Assembly (NCBI GenBank): GCA_041492185.1
Contig: JBGPWL010000001.1
Coordinates: forward strand, 62,001-126,000
Length of the DNA: 64,000 nucleotides
Source of the DNA: JAOAPY01 sp041492185
GTDB lineage: Bacteria > Acidobacteriota > Blastocatellia > Pyrinomonadales > Pyrinomonadaceae
Direction: 5' to 3'
Both the position numbers and the translations under genes were made by a program. The notes below the pieces were generated by a model. That model was not told where the DNA came from. It did no database searches and saw only the letters and a list, made by a program, of their open reading frames with translations. Every line of letters starts with the position of its first letter. Position 1 is the first letter of the stretch. Shown one piece after another: positions 16,739-25,624 of this stretch.

Positions 16739-18301
16739 ACCGCTGGCCGTGCTGCGCGGCGGCATGAACGTAATCTCAATGCGCCGGTTGCGCGAGCGGC
16801 CATTGAGCGTTGTGTTTACCGCCACAGGATTCGACGGACCCATGCCGTTTGCCTGGATGCGCGCCGGGTCGACGCCTGCCGTTTGAAAACGTTCCGAGAG
16901 AACGCGCGCGCGTTCCTGCGTAAACTGCTGGAGCGAGACTTCGTCGCCTTTGTTGTCGCTGAAAGCTTCGATCAGTATCTGGTAATCGGGATTGCTGGCC
17001 AGCAGCGCCGCCAGCGGTTCGAGCTTAGTCCCAGCCGCAGCGGTCAGCTTACTTGCGCGCATCCCGGACCAGATCGAATCCGGCAACACAAGTTGAAACC
17101 CGCGCGGCGCGTCGCGCACTGTGCCGAATTGCGCGAGGTTCTGCTTCAACGTCAATTCCGCAGCGCGTCTCAGTTGCTCGCGGCGCTCCGCTTCGCTGCG
17201 AGCTTGCTCGGCCTGGCGTTCACCTTCGAGTCGCGCCAGGTTCAGCTTCGCAGCCTCACCTTCGGCGCGCGCAATTTGGAGATCATCACGCAACTGCGCA
17301 ACCTGGATACGCAGGTCCCGCAGGTTATCGTTTGCCGCGGCGGCGTCACGCTCGGCGAGTTCGCGCGCGCGTTGTTCGCGATCGAGCGCGACTTGTAACT
17401 GTTCGATTCTTTGATTCGCAGTGGCTGTGGATTGTTCCGCCGAACGCAAAGCCTCGTCGCGGCGACGAATATCGTCACGCCGCAAACGCGCGGCTCGTCT
17501 CGTCAGCGCCATCTCTTCCGCGTGCACGCCAGACGACGTCGCCGTGCGAGCCTTGATGTCTATTTCGGCAGCCAGTTCTTTCGTGCGCCACGCTTCTTCG
17601 GCTGCGTCGAGTTCCGCCTGCGCCTTCTTCAGTTCGTCTGGCGCGTCCTGGTCGGCGCCTGCGAAACGAGCGAGATTGATTGACTGTCGCGCGCCCAAAA
17701 GCGAAACCGGCGTGTCGCGGTAATCGCGCGCTGCGATGTCGGGGACGGCGGCGCTCTTGAAATAGTCGCTGCTGTTGCCAATGTATTTGACGTCGACTGT
17801 TTCAATCTGCGCGTTGCCGGGTCGTTGCGGTGGCAGATTTTCAAGCACCACCATGCGGCTCGGAATCTTCATCAGAAAGTGAGGCTCGGCAGTGACGATC
17901 AGCGCGAAGGTTTGCAGCGGCGTAGTGACGTCGAGCTTTGAATCGATGATGCTATTGCCGCTTCTTTTGATCTCGCCGAGATTGTCGACCTGTCCATTCG
18001 GCGAAATGGCCCACAACACATAAGTAGTGTAGATGCCGCCAAGCTCAGAAGCGCGCGGCATGTTATCAACGCTCAGCTCCACACGCGTGCCGCGCCGGCC
18101 AGAACGTCTCACTCGCGCTTCGCCTTTTAGTCGCGACAACAGGGTCGTGCCGCGAAACTTGACGATGACCGTTTCATCCAGCGGATAGGCGACAGCCACA
18201 GTCTGCCTCGGCACATCACTCTGCGCGAGAATGTTGATCGACGCCGATGCAACAAGACAACAAATGACAATGCAGCGCAAAAACACTCGACGGAAATTCA
18301 T
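16733..18301 (-). CDS. OmpA-family protein with long coiled coil
   Basis: The 522-residue protein has a signal peptide (FLRCIVICCLVASASINILAQ) and a beta-rich N-terminal domain (about 30-190). An Ala/Glu/Arg-rich coiled coil follows (about 215-380), and then a C-terminal OmpA peptidoglycan-binding domain (IEAFSDNKGDE, QERARVLSERFQTAGVDPAR, GMGPSNPVAVNTTLNGRSRNRRIEI). It should span the periplasm and bind the wall. OmpA C-domains usually have NxxL..RA and NRR motifs; NRR is present. The last residue and stop fall in a dispersed repeat, so the true original C-terminus may have been a little different. Confidence 0.88.
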   Translation of the reverse strand: MNFRRVFLRCIVICCLVASASINILAQSDVPRQTVAVAYPLDETVIVKFRGTTLLSRLKGEARVRRSGRRGTRVELSVDNMPRASELGGIYTTYVLWAISPNGQVDNLGEIKRSGNSIIDSKLDVTTPLQTFALIVTAEPHFLMKIPSRMVVLENLPPQRPGNAQIETVDVKYIGNSSDYFKSAAVPDIAARDYRDTPVSLLGARQSINLARFAGADQDAPDELKKAQAELDAAEEAWRTKELAAEIDIKARTATSSGVHAEEMALTRRAARLRRDDIRRRDEALRSAEQSTATANQRIEQLQVALDREQRARELAERDAAAANDNLRDLRIQVAQLRDDLQIARAEGEAAKLNLARLEGERQAEQARSEAERREQLRRAAELTLKQNLAQFGTVRDAPRGFQLVLPDSIWSGMRASKLTAAAGTKLEPLAALLASNPDYQILIEAFSDNKGDEVSLQQFTQERARVLSERFQTAGVDPARIQANGMGPSNPVAVNTTLNGRSRNRRIEITFMPPRSTASGQ

Positions 18302-18429
18302 ATCAACTTCACTCCCTGATTAAACCTGGACGAGCAGCAGAAGCTTGAAACAACATGCAGCTCAAACTTCTTCTGTATCTTGATGCCACTTCAACACGCA
18401 TTGTTGCCGAAGAGATAAGGGGGGTCAAG

Positions 18430-18603
18430 CTAGCGGCCGGCGCCGCTCTTATGATGTTTGGCCTTGCGATAAGCGGCAAACTGCACGACAAACACGGCGA
18501 TCGCCGCCAGCAAAAGCGCGTGAACCATGCCGCCTTTTTGCAGAAAAACGCTCAAAACAAACCAGGTAAGAAAAAGTCCCGCCGCTACAAACCAGAGTTC
18601 CAC
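18430..18603 (-). CDS. Small two-helix membrane protein
   Basis: The 57-residue frame starts at GTG (18601-18603) with an excellent ribosome-binding site (GGAGG, 6-base spacing) and ends TAG. It reads as two hydrophobic helices (LWFVAAGLFLTWFVLSVFL and ALLLAAIAVFVVQFAAY) around a QKGGMVH turn, with a Lys/His-rich tail. The layout recalls the small DUF5670-type membrane proteins common in Acidobacteria, from memory and unverified. It lies 130 bases upstream of the OmpA-like gene on the same strand. The function is unknown. Confidence 0.6.
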   Translation of the reverse strand: MELWFVAAGLFLTWFVLSVFLQKGGMVHALLLAAIAVFVVQFAAYRKAKHHKSGAGR

Positions 18604-18736
18604 AAATACCTCCGTTCAAACTCTCAGTGCCTCGTTGACACCTTGCATGTCCTATCGACAATTCGACCGCGCGCAGGCCAACGGAGAAAGCATAGTCCCT
18701 ACAGCCAGCCGTCTTGACCGGGGAAGAATTCAATGG

Positions 18737-19459
18737 TTACGGCGATTCGTTCAGTTTGTATCCGACACCGCGAACCGTTAGCACGTAATTTGGATTCTTA
18801 GGATCGGCTTCAAGTTTCTTTCGCAGGCGATTAATGTGCGGGTCGATGTTGCGTTGATAACCTTCATAGTCGGTACTCCAAACTCGATCAAGCAGCGCAT
18901 TGCGCGACCATGCGCGACCCGGTTCTCCGGCGAGCAGCTCGAGTATCTGAAACTCGAGCGGAGTTAAATCAATCCGCGCGCCGCCCCGTCGAACCTCGTG
19001 GCGTCGCTTGTCGATCACCAAATCCCCAACCTCAATACGCTCACCATCGTCGGTTGTCTCCACCTTACCCGATCGTCGCAGCAAAGCCTCCACGCGGTAT
19101 TCCAGCTCGCGGGGGCTAAAAGGCTTGGCCAGATAATCGTCAGCTCCTGCTTCGAACCCCGCAACCTTGTCGTCCAGCGCATCATGCGCGGTCAAAAACA
19201 ACGCAGGCGTCTGAATGCCGCGGGCCCTGATCTTCTTGAGTAGCTCGAATCCGGACATTCCGGGCATCGACACATCGAGAATGAAACAATCGAACCGACC
19301 GGCCTGCGCCGGCTCGAGCGCGGCGGCGCCACTCTCTCGCTCGTCAACGTCAAAGCCCAACCGACGAAAATACTCAGCCAGTAACAGACGCATATCCGCA
19401 TCGTCATCAACGATGAGCAGGCGCTTGCCGGCATACTTCTTTGCTGCTTTTTGTTCCAA
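18737..19459 (-). CDS. OmpR/PhoB-family response regulator
   Basis: The 240-residue protein has a receiver (LIVDDDADMR, Asp in FILDVSMPGMSG, Thr in LFLTAHD, Lys in LAKPFSP) and a winged-helix DNA-binding domain (IDLTPLEFQILELLAGEPGRAWSR..., ending NPNYVLTVRGVGYKL). No partner kinase is adjacent, so it is an orphan in this window. The ATG at 19459 gives a short basic leader before the receiver. It probably forms a transcription unit separate from the OmpA-like gene. Confidence 0.92.
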   Translation of the reverse strand: MEQKAAKKYAGKRLLIVDDDADMRLLLAEYFRRLGFDVDERESGAAALEPAQAGRFDCFILDVSMPGMSGFELLKKIRARGIQTPALFLTAHDALDDKVAGFEAGADDYLAKPFSPRELEYRVEALLRRSGKVETTDDGERIEVGDLVIDKRRHEVRRGGARIDLTPLEFQILELLAGEPGRAWSRNALLDRVWSTDYEGYQRNIDPHINRLRKKLEADPKNPNYVLTVRGVGYKLNESP

Positions 19460-19827
19460 AACTTATCGCCCCAAAGGAGAATTGGTTGAATCGAGGAACG
19501 ATTATACCTAATTGTGGAAGCGAGATCGATGATAAGGCGATTCAATCCACGACAGGAAAGTGTCGAGCGGCCCCCGCAAGTGCCATCCTAATTTGGGTGT
19601 TTACCCTGTGCAACCTCTGTGTCCTCTGTGCCTCAGTGGTGAAAAAACGCGCAACCCCCTCACCACAAGACACAGAGGACACGGAGGTCGCACAGAGAAA
19701 TAAATTAGGACACCATTCCCCGCAACTAACCTTGACGTTACTAATCAAGGCTAAGTATAGTCACTTTTTACGTTTTGGGCTTCGTTTCCTTCCTTACTAA
19801 CTGCGGATCAGAAACTTTCGCAAGGCG
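19460..19827. other. 368-base gap between divergent genes, mostly repeat
   Basis: No gene is supported here. It contains the best-formed CACAGAGG inverted repeat of the window (19606-19697), with AT-richer flanks on both sides that could hold the promoters of the OmpR-type regulator (leftward) and the MsbA-like exporter (rightward). No clear promoter hexamer pair was identified by eye. Confidence 0.5.
19606..19697. repeat. CACAGAGGACACAGAG inverted repeat, near-complete
   Basis: The left arm CTCTGTGTCCTCTGTGCCTC...GTGGTG (19606-19642) and right arm CACCACAAGACACAGAGGAC...CACAGAG (19661-19697) flank an 18-base centre, giving a long hairpin. It is the most symmetrical of three copies (others at 10766-10847 and 13325-13354). 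Confidence 0.8.
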
Positions 19828-21633
19828 ATGAATGATCTTCGACGATTACTGAAATACTTAAAGCCTCACCGGGGAATGTTCGCCTTGGCGACTCTGGCCA
19901 TGGTTACCGGTGCAGTGTTGGAGAGCGCGATCAATGGCCTCATCGTTCCCATAATAGATCAAGCGCTGGCCCAAGGTTCCGGCAGCCGTACGTCAACAAT
20001 ATTTGGACTGCAACATCTCATTCCGGCCTCCGGCCTGGCGGCCTTGAAGGCTATCGCGCTGTTGTTGGTAACCTTTACCGCGATTAAGGGAGTCGCCGAA
20101 TATTTTTCCACCTACTTAATGGCTCGCATCGGACAGTCGGCAGTGTTGCGCCTGCGCCAGGATCTGTACGGGCATCTGTTGGCCCAGTCCTCCAGTTTCT
20201 TTGAGCGGCATCGCACCAACTATCTGGTGTCGCGACTCGTGTCCAGCGCTGCGGCGATTGAGGCCGGCATCACGGGCACGCTGCGCGATATGCTGCGCGA
20301 AGGCTTCATCTTGATCGCGTTTCTGGGAACGTCGTTCTACTTCAGTTGGCGTCTGACGCTTGGTTCGCTGACGATTGCTCCGATCATTGGTATTCTCACG
20401 GCGCGATTTGGCACTTCGTTGCGGAATCTTGCGCGGGAAAGCCTTGAAGGTAACAAGACACTTACCGATACGGCACAGGAAGCGTTGGCCAATCACAACA
20501 TCGTTACGGCCTATCACGCGGAAGCACGCGAGAGTGCGCGCTTCACCACGGTTGCCAAACGAATTGTGCGAGCCAATCTCAGGACGGCGCGCATTGTTGG
20601 ATTTGCGCCGCCCACGATCGAGATGATTGGCATTGTCTTTATCATCCTCCTGCTCTTCTTCGGCCGGTACGAAATCGCTTCGGGCCGCATGAACGCTGCG
20701 CAATTCCTGGCGGTAATTATTTTTCTTTTTCGCAGCTACGATCCGATGCGCAAATTGTCGCGCCTGCACAACGCCATGGAGCAAGCGCTGGCCGCAGCCC
20801 AGCACGTTTGGGAAGTGTTGGACGAAGACGCGAAGATTCCTGAAAAGCCAAACGCGATCGACTTGCTTCCCCTACGGAGCGAAATTCGGCTGCGCGACGT
20901 TTCATTTGATTACGCAGACCAGAATAGGCCAGTGCTGCGTAATGTTAATTTGCTCATCCCCGCGGGCTCGATGGTCGCCCTGGTCGGCGAATCCGGCGGC
21001 GGCAAATCTACATTGACGAAATTATTTCCGCGCTTTCATGATCCGGTTTCCGGGGCCGTATTGTGGGACGATATCGATCTCCGCGACGTGAAGCTTTCAA
21101 GCCTGCGACAACAGATTGGTCTGGTGCCTCAAGAGACAGTACTATTCAACGACACCGTTCGTCATAACATCGCTTACGGGCGGCCCGAGGCTACGGACGA
21201 GGAGATCGAAGAGGCGGCGCGCATCGCTTTCGCGCACGAATTCATAGTCGAGCTGCCTGAAGGTTACGACTCCATCGTTGGCGAAAGGGGTATCTTTCTT
21301 TCCGGCGGACAGAGACAGCGCCTCGCGATTGCACGCGCAATTCTGATGGATGCGCCGGTGCTGATTCTCGACGAAGCGACCTCTGCGCTCGACGCAGAGT
21401 CTGAACGCCTGGTGCAGCGGGCCATTGCCAACCTGGTCCGCAATCGCACCACCATCGTTATCGCGCATCGGCTGTCCACCATTCGGCGCGCGGACAAGAT
21501 CGTTGTCATGGAGGCTGGCCGCATCATTGAAACGGGAACGCATTCTGAATTGCTGGCCCACGGCGGTCAGTATCGACGGCTGTATGAATTGCAGTTTGCA
21601 GATGAAGAAGAAGAATTGTTAGTCACTGGTTAG
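19828..21633 (+). CDS. ABC exporter, lipid A / multidrug type (MsbA-like)
   Basis: The 601-residue half-transporter has an N-terminal six-helix permease domain (about 15-310) and a C-terminal ATPase: Walker A GESGGGKST, Q-loop IGLVPQETVLFND, signature LSGGQRQRLAIARA, Walker B VLILDEATSALD, switch His in VIAHRLST. It acts as a homodimer in the inner membrane. MsbA flips lipid A-core; related exporters move lipids, peptides or drugs, and sequence alone does not decide. yicC and gmk follow on the same strand after 28 bases, so it may head that operon. Confidence 0.9.
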   Translation: MNDLRRLLKYLKPHRGMFALATLAMVTGAVLESAINGLIVPIIDQALAQGSGSRTSTIFGLQHLIPASGLAALKAIALLLVTFTAIKGVAEYFSTYLMARIGQSAVLRLRQDLYGHLLAQSSSFFERHRTNYLVSRLVSSAAAIEAGITGTLRDMLREGFILIAFLGTSFYFSWRLTLGSLTIAPIIGILTARFGTSLRNLARESLEGNKTLTDTAQEALANHNIVTAYHAEARESARFTTVAKRIVRANLRTARIVGFAPPTIEMIGIVFIILLLFFGRYEIASGRMNAAQFLAVIIFLFRSYDPMRKLSRLHNAMEQALAAAQHVWEVLDEDAKIPEKPNAIDLLPLRSEIRLRDVSFDYADQNRPVLRNVNLLIPAGSMVALVGESGGGKSTLTKLFPRFHDPVSGAVLWDDIDLRDVKLSSLRQQIGLVPQETVLFNDTVRHNIAYGRPEATDEEIEEAARIAFAHEFIVELPEGYDSIVGERGIFLSGGQRQRLAIARAILMDAPVLILDEATSALDAESERLVQRAIANLVRNRTTIVIAHRLSTIRRADKIVVMEAGRIIETGTHSELLAHGGQYRRLYELQFADEEEELLVTG

Positions 21634-21661
21634 TCGACGGGTAGTCAAGAGTCACAAAACT

Positions 21662-22540
21662 ATGAAGTCAATGACGGGATATGGTCGGAGTTCATTTGTG
21701 AGCGACGACTTTGCAGTGTCGGTCGATCTCAAGACGGTGAATAATCGTTTTCTGGACATTCACCTGCGACTCAGCGGTGAAATTGCGTCACTCGAACCTG
21801 TGGTCAAGCGCCGCATCAGCTCGCGGTTGTCGCGCGGGCGCATCGATGCCACGGTAAATTTCGAACGAACCTCGCAGGTTGATTACGAACTCAATCGTCC
21901 TCTCATTGCCGGCTACGTGAACGCACTGCGAACGGTGCAGCAGGAGTTTAGCCTGCCAGGCGAACTGGACATCAACGTCATCGCGCGTCTGCCCGGCGCG
22001 CTGCAGCCAGCGCGGGACAGCCTTGACGACAGGATGGTCGCGGCAGTCGAGCAAGCGGTCGACGAGGCGCTCGACGAGTTGGAAAGAATGCGTGAACAGG
22101 AGGGAGTTGCGCTCCGTGAAGAGATGCGCGAACGCGTGGACAGGATCGACGCATTGGTTCCGGTGATTGAAAAGTGCGCGGGTGGCCTGGTTGACGTCTA
22201 TCGCGCCAGACTGCAGAAGCGCATCAGTGAGATGCTCAATCGCAACGGGCAAACCATCGAACTCGATCCCGCAAGGGTGGCCCAGGAGGTCGCGTATCTG
22301 GCGGACAGAAGCGATGTCAGCGAGGAGATGGTGCGCCTGAGAAGTCATCTAACCCAGTTTCGCGACGCCCTGAAGGCGACTGGCGAAACAGGAAAGATGC
22401 TCGACTTTCTGCTGCAGGAATTGAATCGCGAAGCGAATACTACGTTATCAAAGTCCACTGATCTTTCTATCAAGGAGGCCGCGCTGGCGCTGAAGGCAGA
22501 GATCGAGAAGCTGCGCGAACAGGTTCAGAATGTCGAGTGA
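21662..22540 (+). CDS. yicC: YicC/YloC-family endoribonuclease
   Basis: The 292-residue protein has the family's diagnostic ends: MKSMTGYGRSS at the start and a C-terminal DUF1732 region (LDFLLQELNREANTTLSKS, ALALKAEIEKLREQVQNVE). YicC-type proteins are metal-dependent endoribonucleases implicated in RNA turnover. A Glu/Arg-rich helical middle (about 115-240) is expected. Its final 11 bases overlap the guanylate kinase gene, a conserved yicC-gmk arrangement. Confidence 0.93.
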   Translation: MKSMTGYGRSSFVSDDFAVSVDLKTVNNRFLDIHLRLSGEIASLEPVVKRRISSRLSRGRIDATVNFERTSQVDYELNRPLIAGYVNALRTVQQEFSLPGELDINVIARLPGALQPARDSLDDRMVAAVEQAVDEALDELERMREQEGVALREEMRERVDRIDALVPVIEKCAGGLVDVYRARLQKRISEMLNRNGQTIELDPARVAQEVAYLADRSDVSEEMVRLRSHLTQFRDALKATGETGKMLDFLLQELNREANTTLSKSTDLSIKEAALALKAEIEKLREQVQNVE

Positions 22541-23204
22541 CACGGAAGAAGCAGAACTCCAGGCCGCAGTTCACAGAGACCAACCATCGGTTTGCGGCAT
22601 TCTCTTTGTCGTCAGTTCGCCTTCGGGCGGCGGCAAAGGCACTCTGATCAATCGCGTGTTGAATGCCGTGCCGGGCGTCAGCTATTCTGTCTCCTATACT
22701 ACGCGAGCGCCGCGCGAAGGTGAGGTGGATGGCCGCGACTATTTCTTCATTTCTCGGGAACAGTTCGAGTCGATGGTTGCCGCGAACGAGTTTCTGGAGT
22801 GGGCGGTGGTGCATCGTCATCTCTACGGCACCGCGCGCCAGCAAGTGTGGCGAGAGATGTTCGGAGGGCGAGACATCATCCTTGAAGTGGACGTGCAAGG
22901 CGCGGCGAGTGTGCGAGCGTTGGTTGCCGATTCGGTGGGCGTGTTCATTTTGCCGCCGTCGTTCGACGTGTTGCAGCAACGATTAATGGCGCGTGGAACG
23001 GATTCACGCGAGGAGCTTGAAGTCCGATTGCGCAATGCGCCCGAGGAATTAAGACATTACTCCGCGTTTGATTACGTGGTCATCAACGATGACGCGGCCC
23101 GCGCCGCCGCGCAACTGGCCTCGATTATTTATGCGGAGAGAGCGCGAAGTGAACGCCAGGAGAACGAGGTAAGGCGCGTGGCCGACACGTTTCCGACGGG
23201 TTGA
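22530..23204 (+). CDS. gmk: Guanylate kinase
   Basis: The 224-residue protein converts GMP to GDP with ATP. The P-loop reads SPSGGGKGT (usually SGAGKST-like, so a Gly replaces the common Ser), followed by the GMP-binding block SYTTRAPREGEVDGRDYFFIS and the DVQGA motif (EVDVQGAASVR). A 20-residue N-terminal extension precedes the P-loop. The start ATG lies inside yicC. rpoZ follows after 75 bases, the usual order. Cytoplasmic. Confidence 0.94.
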   Translation: MSSDTEEAELQAAVHRDQPSVCGILFVVSSPSGGGKGTLINRVLNAVPGVSYSVSYTTRAPREGEVDGRDYFFISREQFESMVAANEFLEWAVVHRHLYGTARQQVWREMFGGRDIILEVDVQGAASVRALVADSVGVFILPPSFDVLQQRLMARGTDSREELEVRLRNAPEELRHYSAFDYVVINDDAARAAAQLASIIYAERARSERQENEVRRVADTFPTG

Positions 23205-23279
23205 CTCGATTGTCGGAGTGTCTGAGTTGGCAAGGAGCTGCTGGAAACTAAATTAAACAGCGGAGGACGGCGAGCAATC

Positions 23280-23525
23280 ATGTCAACATCGAATGGAGAT
23301 ATTGAAGACGCCGTAGAAGAGACTCAGGCGCCGGAAATAGATTCGAAATATCGCCTAATAATTGTCGCTGCGAAGCGGAGCAAACAATTGCAGCGAGGTG
23401 CGAAGCCGCGCATCGATATTGATCCCTTGAAACACAAGTCGACTCGCGTCGCCCTGGAAGAGGTAATCCGCGGTAAGGTCGACTTTCACATCAGGCCGCT
23501 CAAGGGGTCCGGAGACGGCGCCTAG
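23280..23525 (+). CDS. rpoZ: DNA-directed RNA polymerase omega subunit
   Basis: The 81-residue protein has the omega core: SKYRLIIVAAKRSKQLQRGA and then HKSTRVALEEVIRGKVDF. Omega wraps the beta-prime C-terminus and helps assembly. The N-terminal 20 acidic residues are a family-variable extension. The ATG at 23280 follows GGAGGACG. Its position after gmk fits the common gmk-rpoZ arrangement. Confidence 0.93.
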   Translation: MSTSNGDIEDAVEETQAPEIDSKYRLIIVAAKRSKQLQRGAKPRIDIDPLKHKSTRVALEEVIRGKVDFHIRPLKGSGDGA

Positions 23526-23639
23526 CTCCGTTTCGGACAGGTGCAGAAACTCTCAACCTGTGTAGTAACTTAGTATTGCTTTTTGCAACGGACTAAGGGT
23601 AGCATGCAGGCGTTTGCAGGGCGCGGCAGTCAGCCGTTT

Positions 23640-23665
23640 GAACGTCGCTTACACTACGGACGTTC
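23640..23665. terminator. Stem-loop between convergent rpoZ and secreted peptide gene
   Basis: GAACGTC (23640-23646) pairs with GACGTTC (23659-23665) over a 12-base loop in the gap between two converging genes. There is no U-tract, so termination is only a possibility; the flanking sequence (CAGTCAGCCGTTTGAACGTC) may be part of an interspersed repeat. Confidence 0.25.
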
Positions 23666-23714
23666 TGCCCTCGACGGGGACAGCAAGGGGAGACAGCGGA
23701 GCGCAGCGCGCGTG

Positions 23715-23948
23715 CTAGAAGATTGACAGAAAAAGCTGCATCATCTCGATCGCTGTTTCGGCTATCGAGTCGGACGCGCTCTGTTGTGAAACTGCCGTCT
23801 CAGTTGGCTCGCCAGGCACCAAGCTGGAGGCCGGAGGCGGTGGCGGCGGATTGGTAATGCCAGGTCCCTGCATGTCTCCGGCAAGCGCGGTCACCGAGAA
23901 CAAGAGAGCAAGAATCGAAGACGCAATCAATGTTTTAAGCTTTTTCAT
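23715..23948 (-). CDS. Small secreted Pro-rich peptide precursor
   Basis: The 77-residue frame has a textbook signal peptide (KKLKTLIASSILALLFSVTALA, likely cut after AxA/G), a GPGITNPPPPPPASS stretch and an acidic tail ending MMQLFLSIF. AAGGA lies 6 bases before the ATG. It is divergent from a TPR-Fis regulator 150 bases away. Such size, export signal and placement fit a signalling peptide precursor or small envelope peptide; no family was recognised. It is probably real, since both the ribosome-binding site and the signal peptide are strong. Confidence 0.65.
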   Translation of the reverse strand: MKKLKTLIASSILALLFSVTALAGDMQGPGITNPPPPPPASSLVPGEPTETAVSQQSASDSIAETAIEMMQLFLSIF

Positions 23949-24049
23949 GTTTGTTCCTTTTTTGAGGGTGAACCGCCGTCAATCGAGACCACGGCAATTC
24001 AGGGCTTTCTGATTGAACCGGAAGATAATAACAACTATCAGGAAATGTC

Positions 24050-24087
24050 GCTAGCACTAGCAACCAGTTTGGCAACTTTCTAGAAAG
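24050..24087. promoter_or_regulatory. Two short palindromes in the divergent intergenic region
   Basis: GCTAG-CA-CTAGC (24050-24061) and the perfect 12-base palindrome CTTTCTAGAAAG (24076-24087) lie immediately before the TPR-Fis gene, the second touching its ribosome-binding region. Palindromes placed like this are candidate operators for autoregulation by the Fis-type HTH. This is inferred from symmetry and position only. Confidence 0.35.
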
Positions 24088-24098
24088 GTAGGCCTCAC

Positions 24099-25553
24099 AT
24101 GAACTTAACGTCAACCGAAAAAACACTGAACTTCGATCTGGACTTGGTCGCGACGACAGGATGTCAGCGAGCACGGGAGTCAGAGAGAGCTGGTGATTAT
24201 GAAGGCGCTCGCGCTCATCTCTCACCTTTCTGGCAGGTTATCGGCGAGGGGCCCAGGCTTGAGGGATTGCAGCCCAGTACTCAGGCGGAGGTCTTGTTAA
24301 GAGCTGGAGTCCTGTCAGGCTGGCTCGGCAGTGCCCGACAGATCGACAATTCGCAGGAATTCGCCAAAGATCTGATCGGACAAGCGATTCGCAGATTTGA
24401 CTCGCTGCGCGACTTTGAGAAAGTAGCCGAGAGCCAAACTGATTTGGCGATCTGTTATTGGCGTGAAGGAGCAATGGACGAAGCGCGTGTCTGGTTTGCT
24501 CAGGCGCTCGTTCATGCGGTGGAACCACTGAACCGAGCTCGGGTTTTGATTAACAGTACAACCGTTGAGATCTCTTCGGACCGCCTCGACGAAGCGTTGA
24601 ACTTGCTGCAGCAGACGGCGCCTTTACTCGAAGGACCAAGCGACCACGCAAGCTACGGGCGCTACTACATGCAACTGGCGCTCGTTTTCAAACGAAAGGG
24701 CGGGGCGGAGAATCTTGATCGTGCGCTAATCGAGAATGCTGCTGCCAGCTTCCATCTTGAACAGGCCGGGCACACGCGCTATCTCGCCCGCGTTGAAAAC
24801 AACATTGGCTTCATTCAACTGCAACTCACGCGCTACGACCACGCACTCGAGCACTTGGATAGAGCGCGTCGGATCTTCAACGAGCTAAAAGACAGCGGCA
24901 GCGTCGCCCAGGTTAACGAAACGCGCGCCCGCGTGTTTTTGTCGCAGCAACGTTATGCTGACGCCGAGAATGCGGCGATCGCCGCAGTCAGGACACTCGA
25001 ACACGGAGGAGAGCAATCGCTTTTGGCTGAAGCCTTAACGACTCACGGTACGGCACTCGCCCGAATCCAAAATTATCAAGCCGCGTGCGACACTTTGCAG
25101 CGGGCCGTAAACCTCGCGGAGACTGCCGGCGATCCCGTATGCGCGGTCCGCGCGCGCCTGGTCATGATTGAGGAGCTTCAGCATTTTCTGCCAGCCCGCG
25201 AAATGGTGAATTCTTACCTGGAAGCCGATCGATCCATAGGAGCGTCGCCCGACGCTGAGACTGTTAACCGACTGCGTGCGGCTGCTCGCAGCATTATTGG
25301 CGAGGCGCCCAAGACGAGTTTGCCGAAGGCCGGCGCTTTTCTGTCGGCCGGTTCTTTGAAGGAGGCGGTTAGACGTTACGAAGCAGACTTGATAACTGAC
25401 GCGATGACTCAGGCTGGTGGCCAGCTCACGCGTACGGCGCGATTGCTCGGCATCTCACATCAGGGACTCGGCGAGATACTTAAGTCGCGCCACAAAGAGC
25501 TGCGCAAGACGCCGCTAAAGCCACGCCGACGTTCAATCATTAAGAAGTGGTGA
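24099..25553 (+). CDS. TPR-repeat regulator with C-terminal Fis-type HTH
   Basis: The 484-residue protein has no signal peptide or membrane segment. From about residue 30 to 380 it is built of tetratricopeptide-like helical pairs (for example VENNIGFIQLQLTRYDHALEHLDRA, ESQTDLAICYWREGAMDEA). The C-terminus (about 425-470) is a Fis/HTH_8-like domain: LITDAMTQAGGQLTRTARLLGISHQGLGEIL. TPR-HTH proteins of the RRNPP group bind exported peptides; here the HTH is at the C-terminus instead. It is divergent from a small secreted peptide gene. DNA binding is likely and peptide sensing is inference. A basic tail (KPRRRSIIKKW) follows the HTH. Confidence 0.85.
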   Translation: MNLTSTEKTLNFDLDLVATTGCQRARESERAGDYEGARAHLSPFWQVIGEGPRLEGLQPSTQAEVLLRAGVLSGWLGSARQIDNSQEFAKDLIGQAIRRFDSLRDFEKVAESQTDLAICYWREGAMDEARVWFAQALVHAVEPLNRARVLINSTTVEISSDRLDEALNLLQQTAPLLEGPSDHASYGRYYMQLALVFKRKGGAENLDRALIENAAASFHLEQAGHTRYLARVENNIGFIQLQLTRYDHALEHLDRARRIFNELKDSGSVAQVNETRARVFLSQQRYADAENAAIAAVRTLEHGGEQSLLAEALTTHGTALARIQNYQAACDTLQRAVNLAETAGDPVCAVRARLVMIEELQHFLPAREMVNSYLEADRSIGASPDAETVNRLRAAARSIIGEAPKTSLPKAGAFLSAGSLKEAVRRYEADLITDAMTQAGGQLTRTARLLGISHQGLGEILKSRHKELRKTPLKPRRRSIIKKW

Positions 25554-25624
25554 GTCGAGACAGTTCGGATTACTGAGCTGCGTGAGTCGCTCGCAGAAAT
25601 GAACCGACTCAACACGCTGTTTCG

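Noticed and set aside
20116..20805. 229-residue minus-strand frame opposite the MsbA-like gene
   Set aside because: The ABC exporter on the plus strand is unmistakable, and the antisense translation is rich in Arg/Gln with no recognisable fold.
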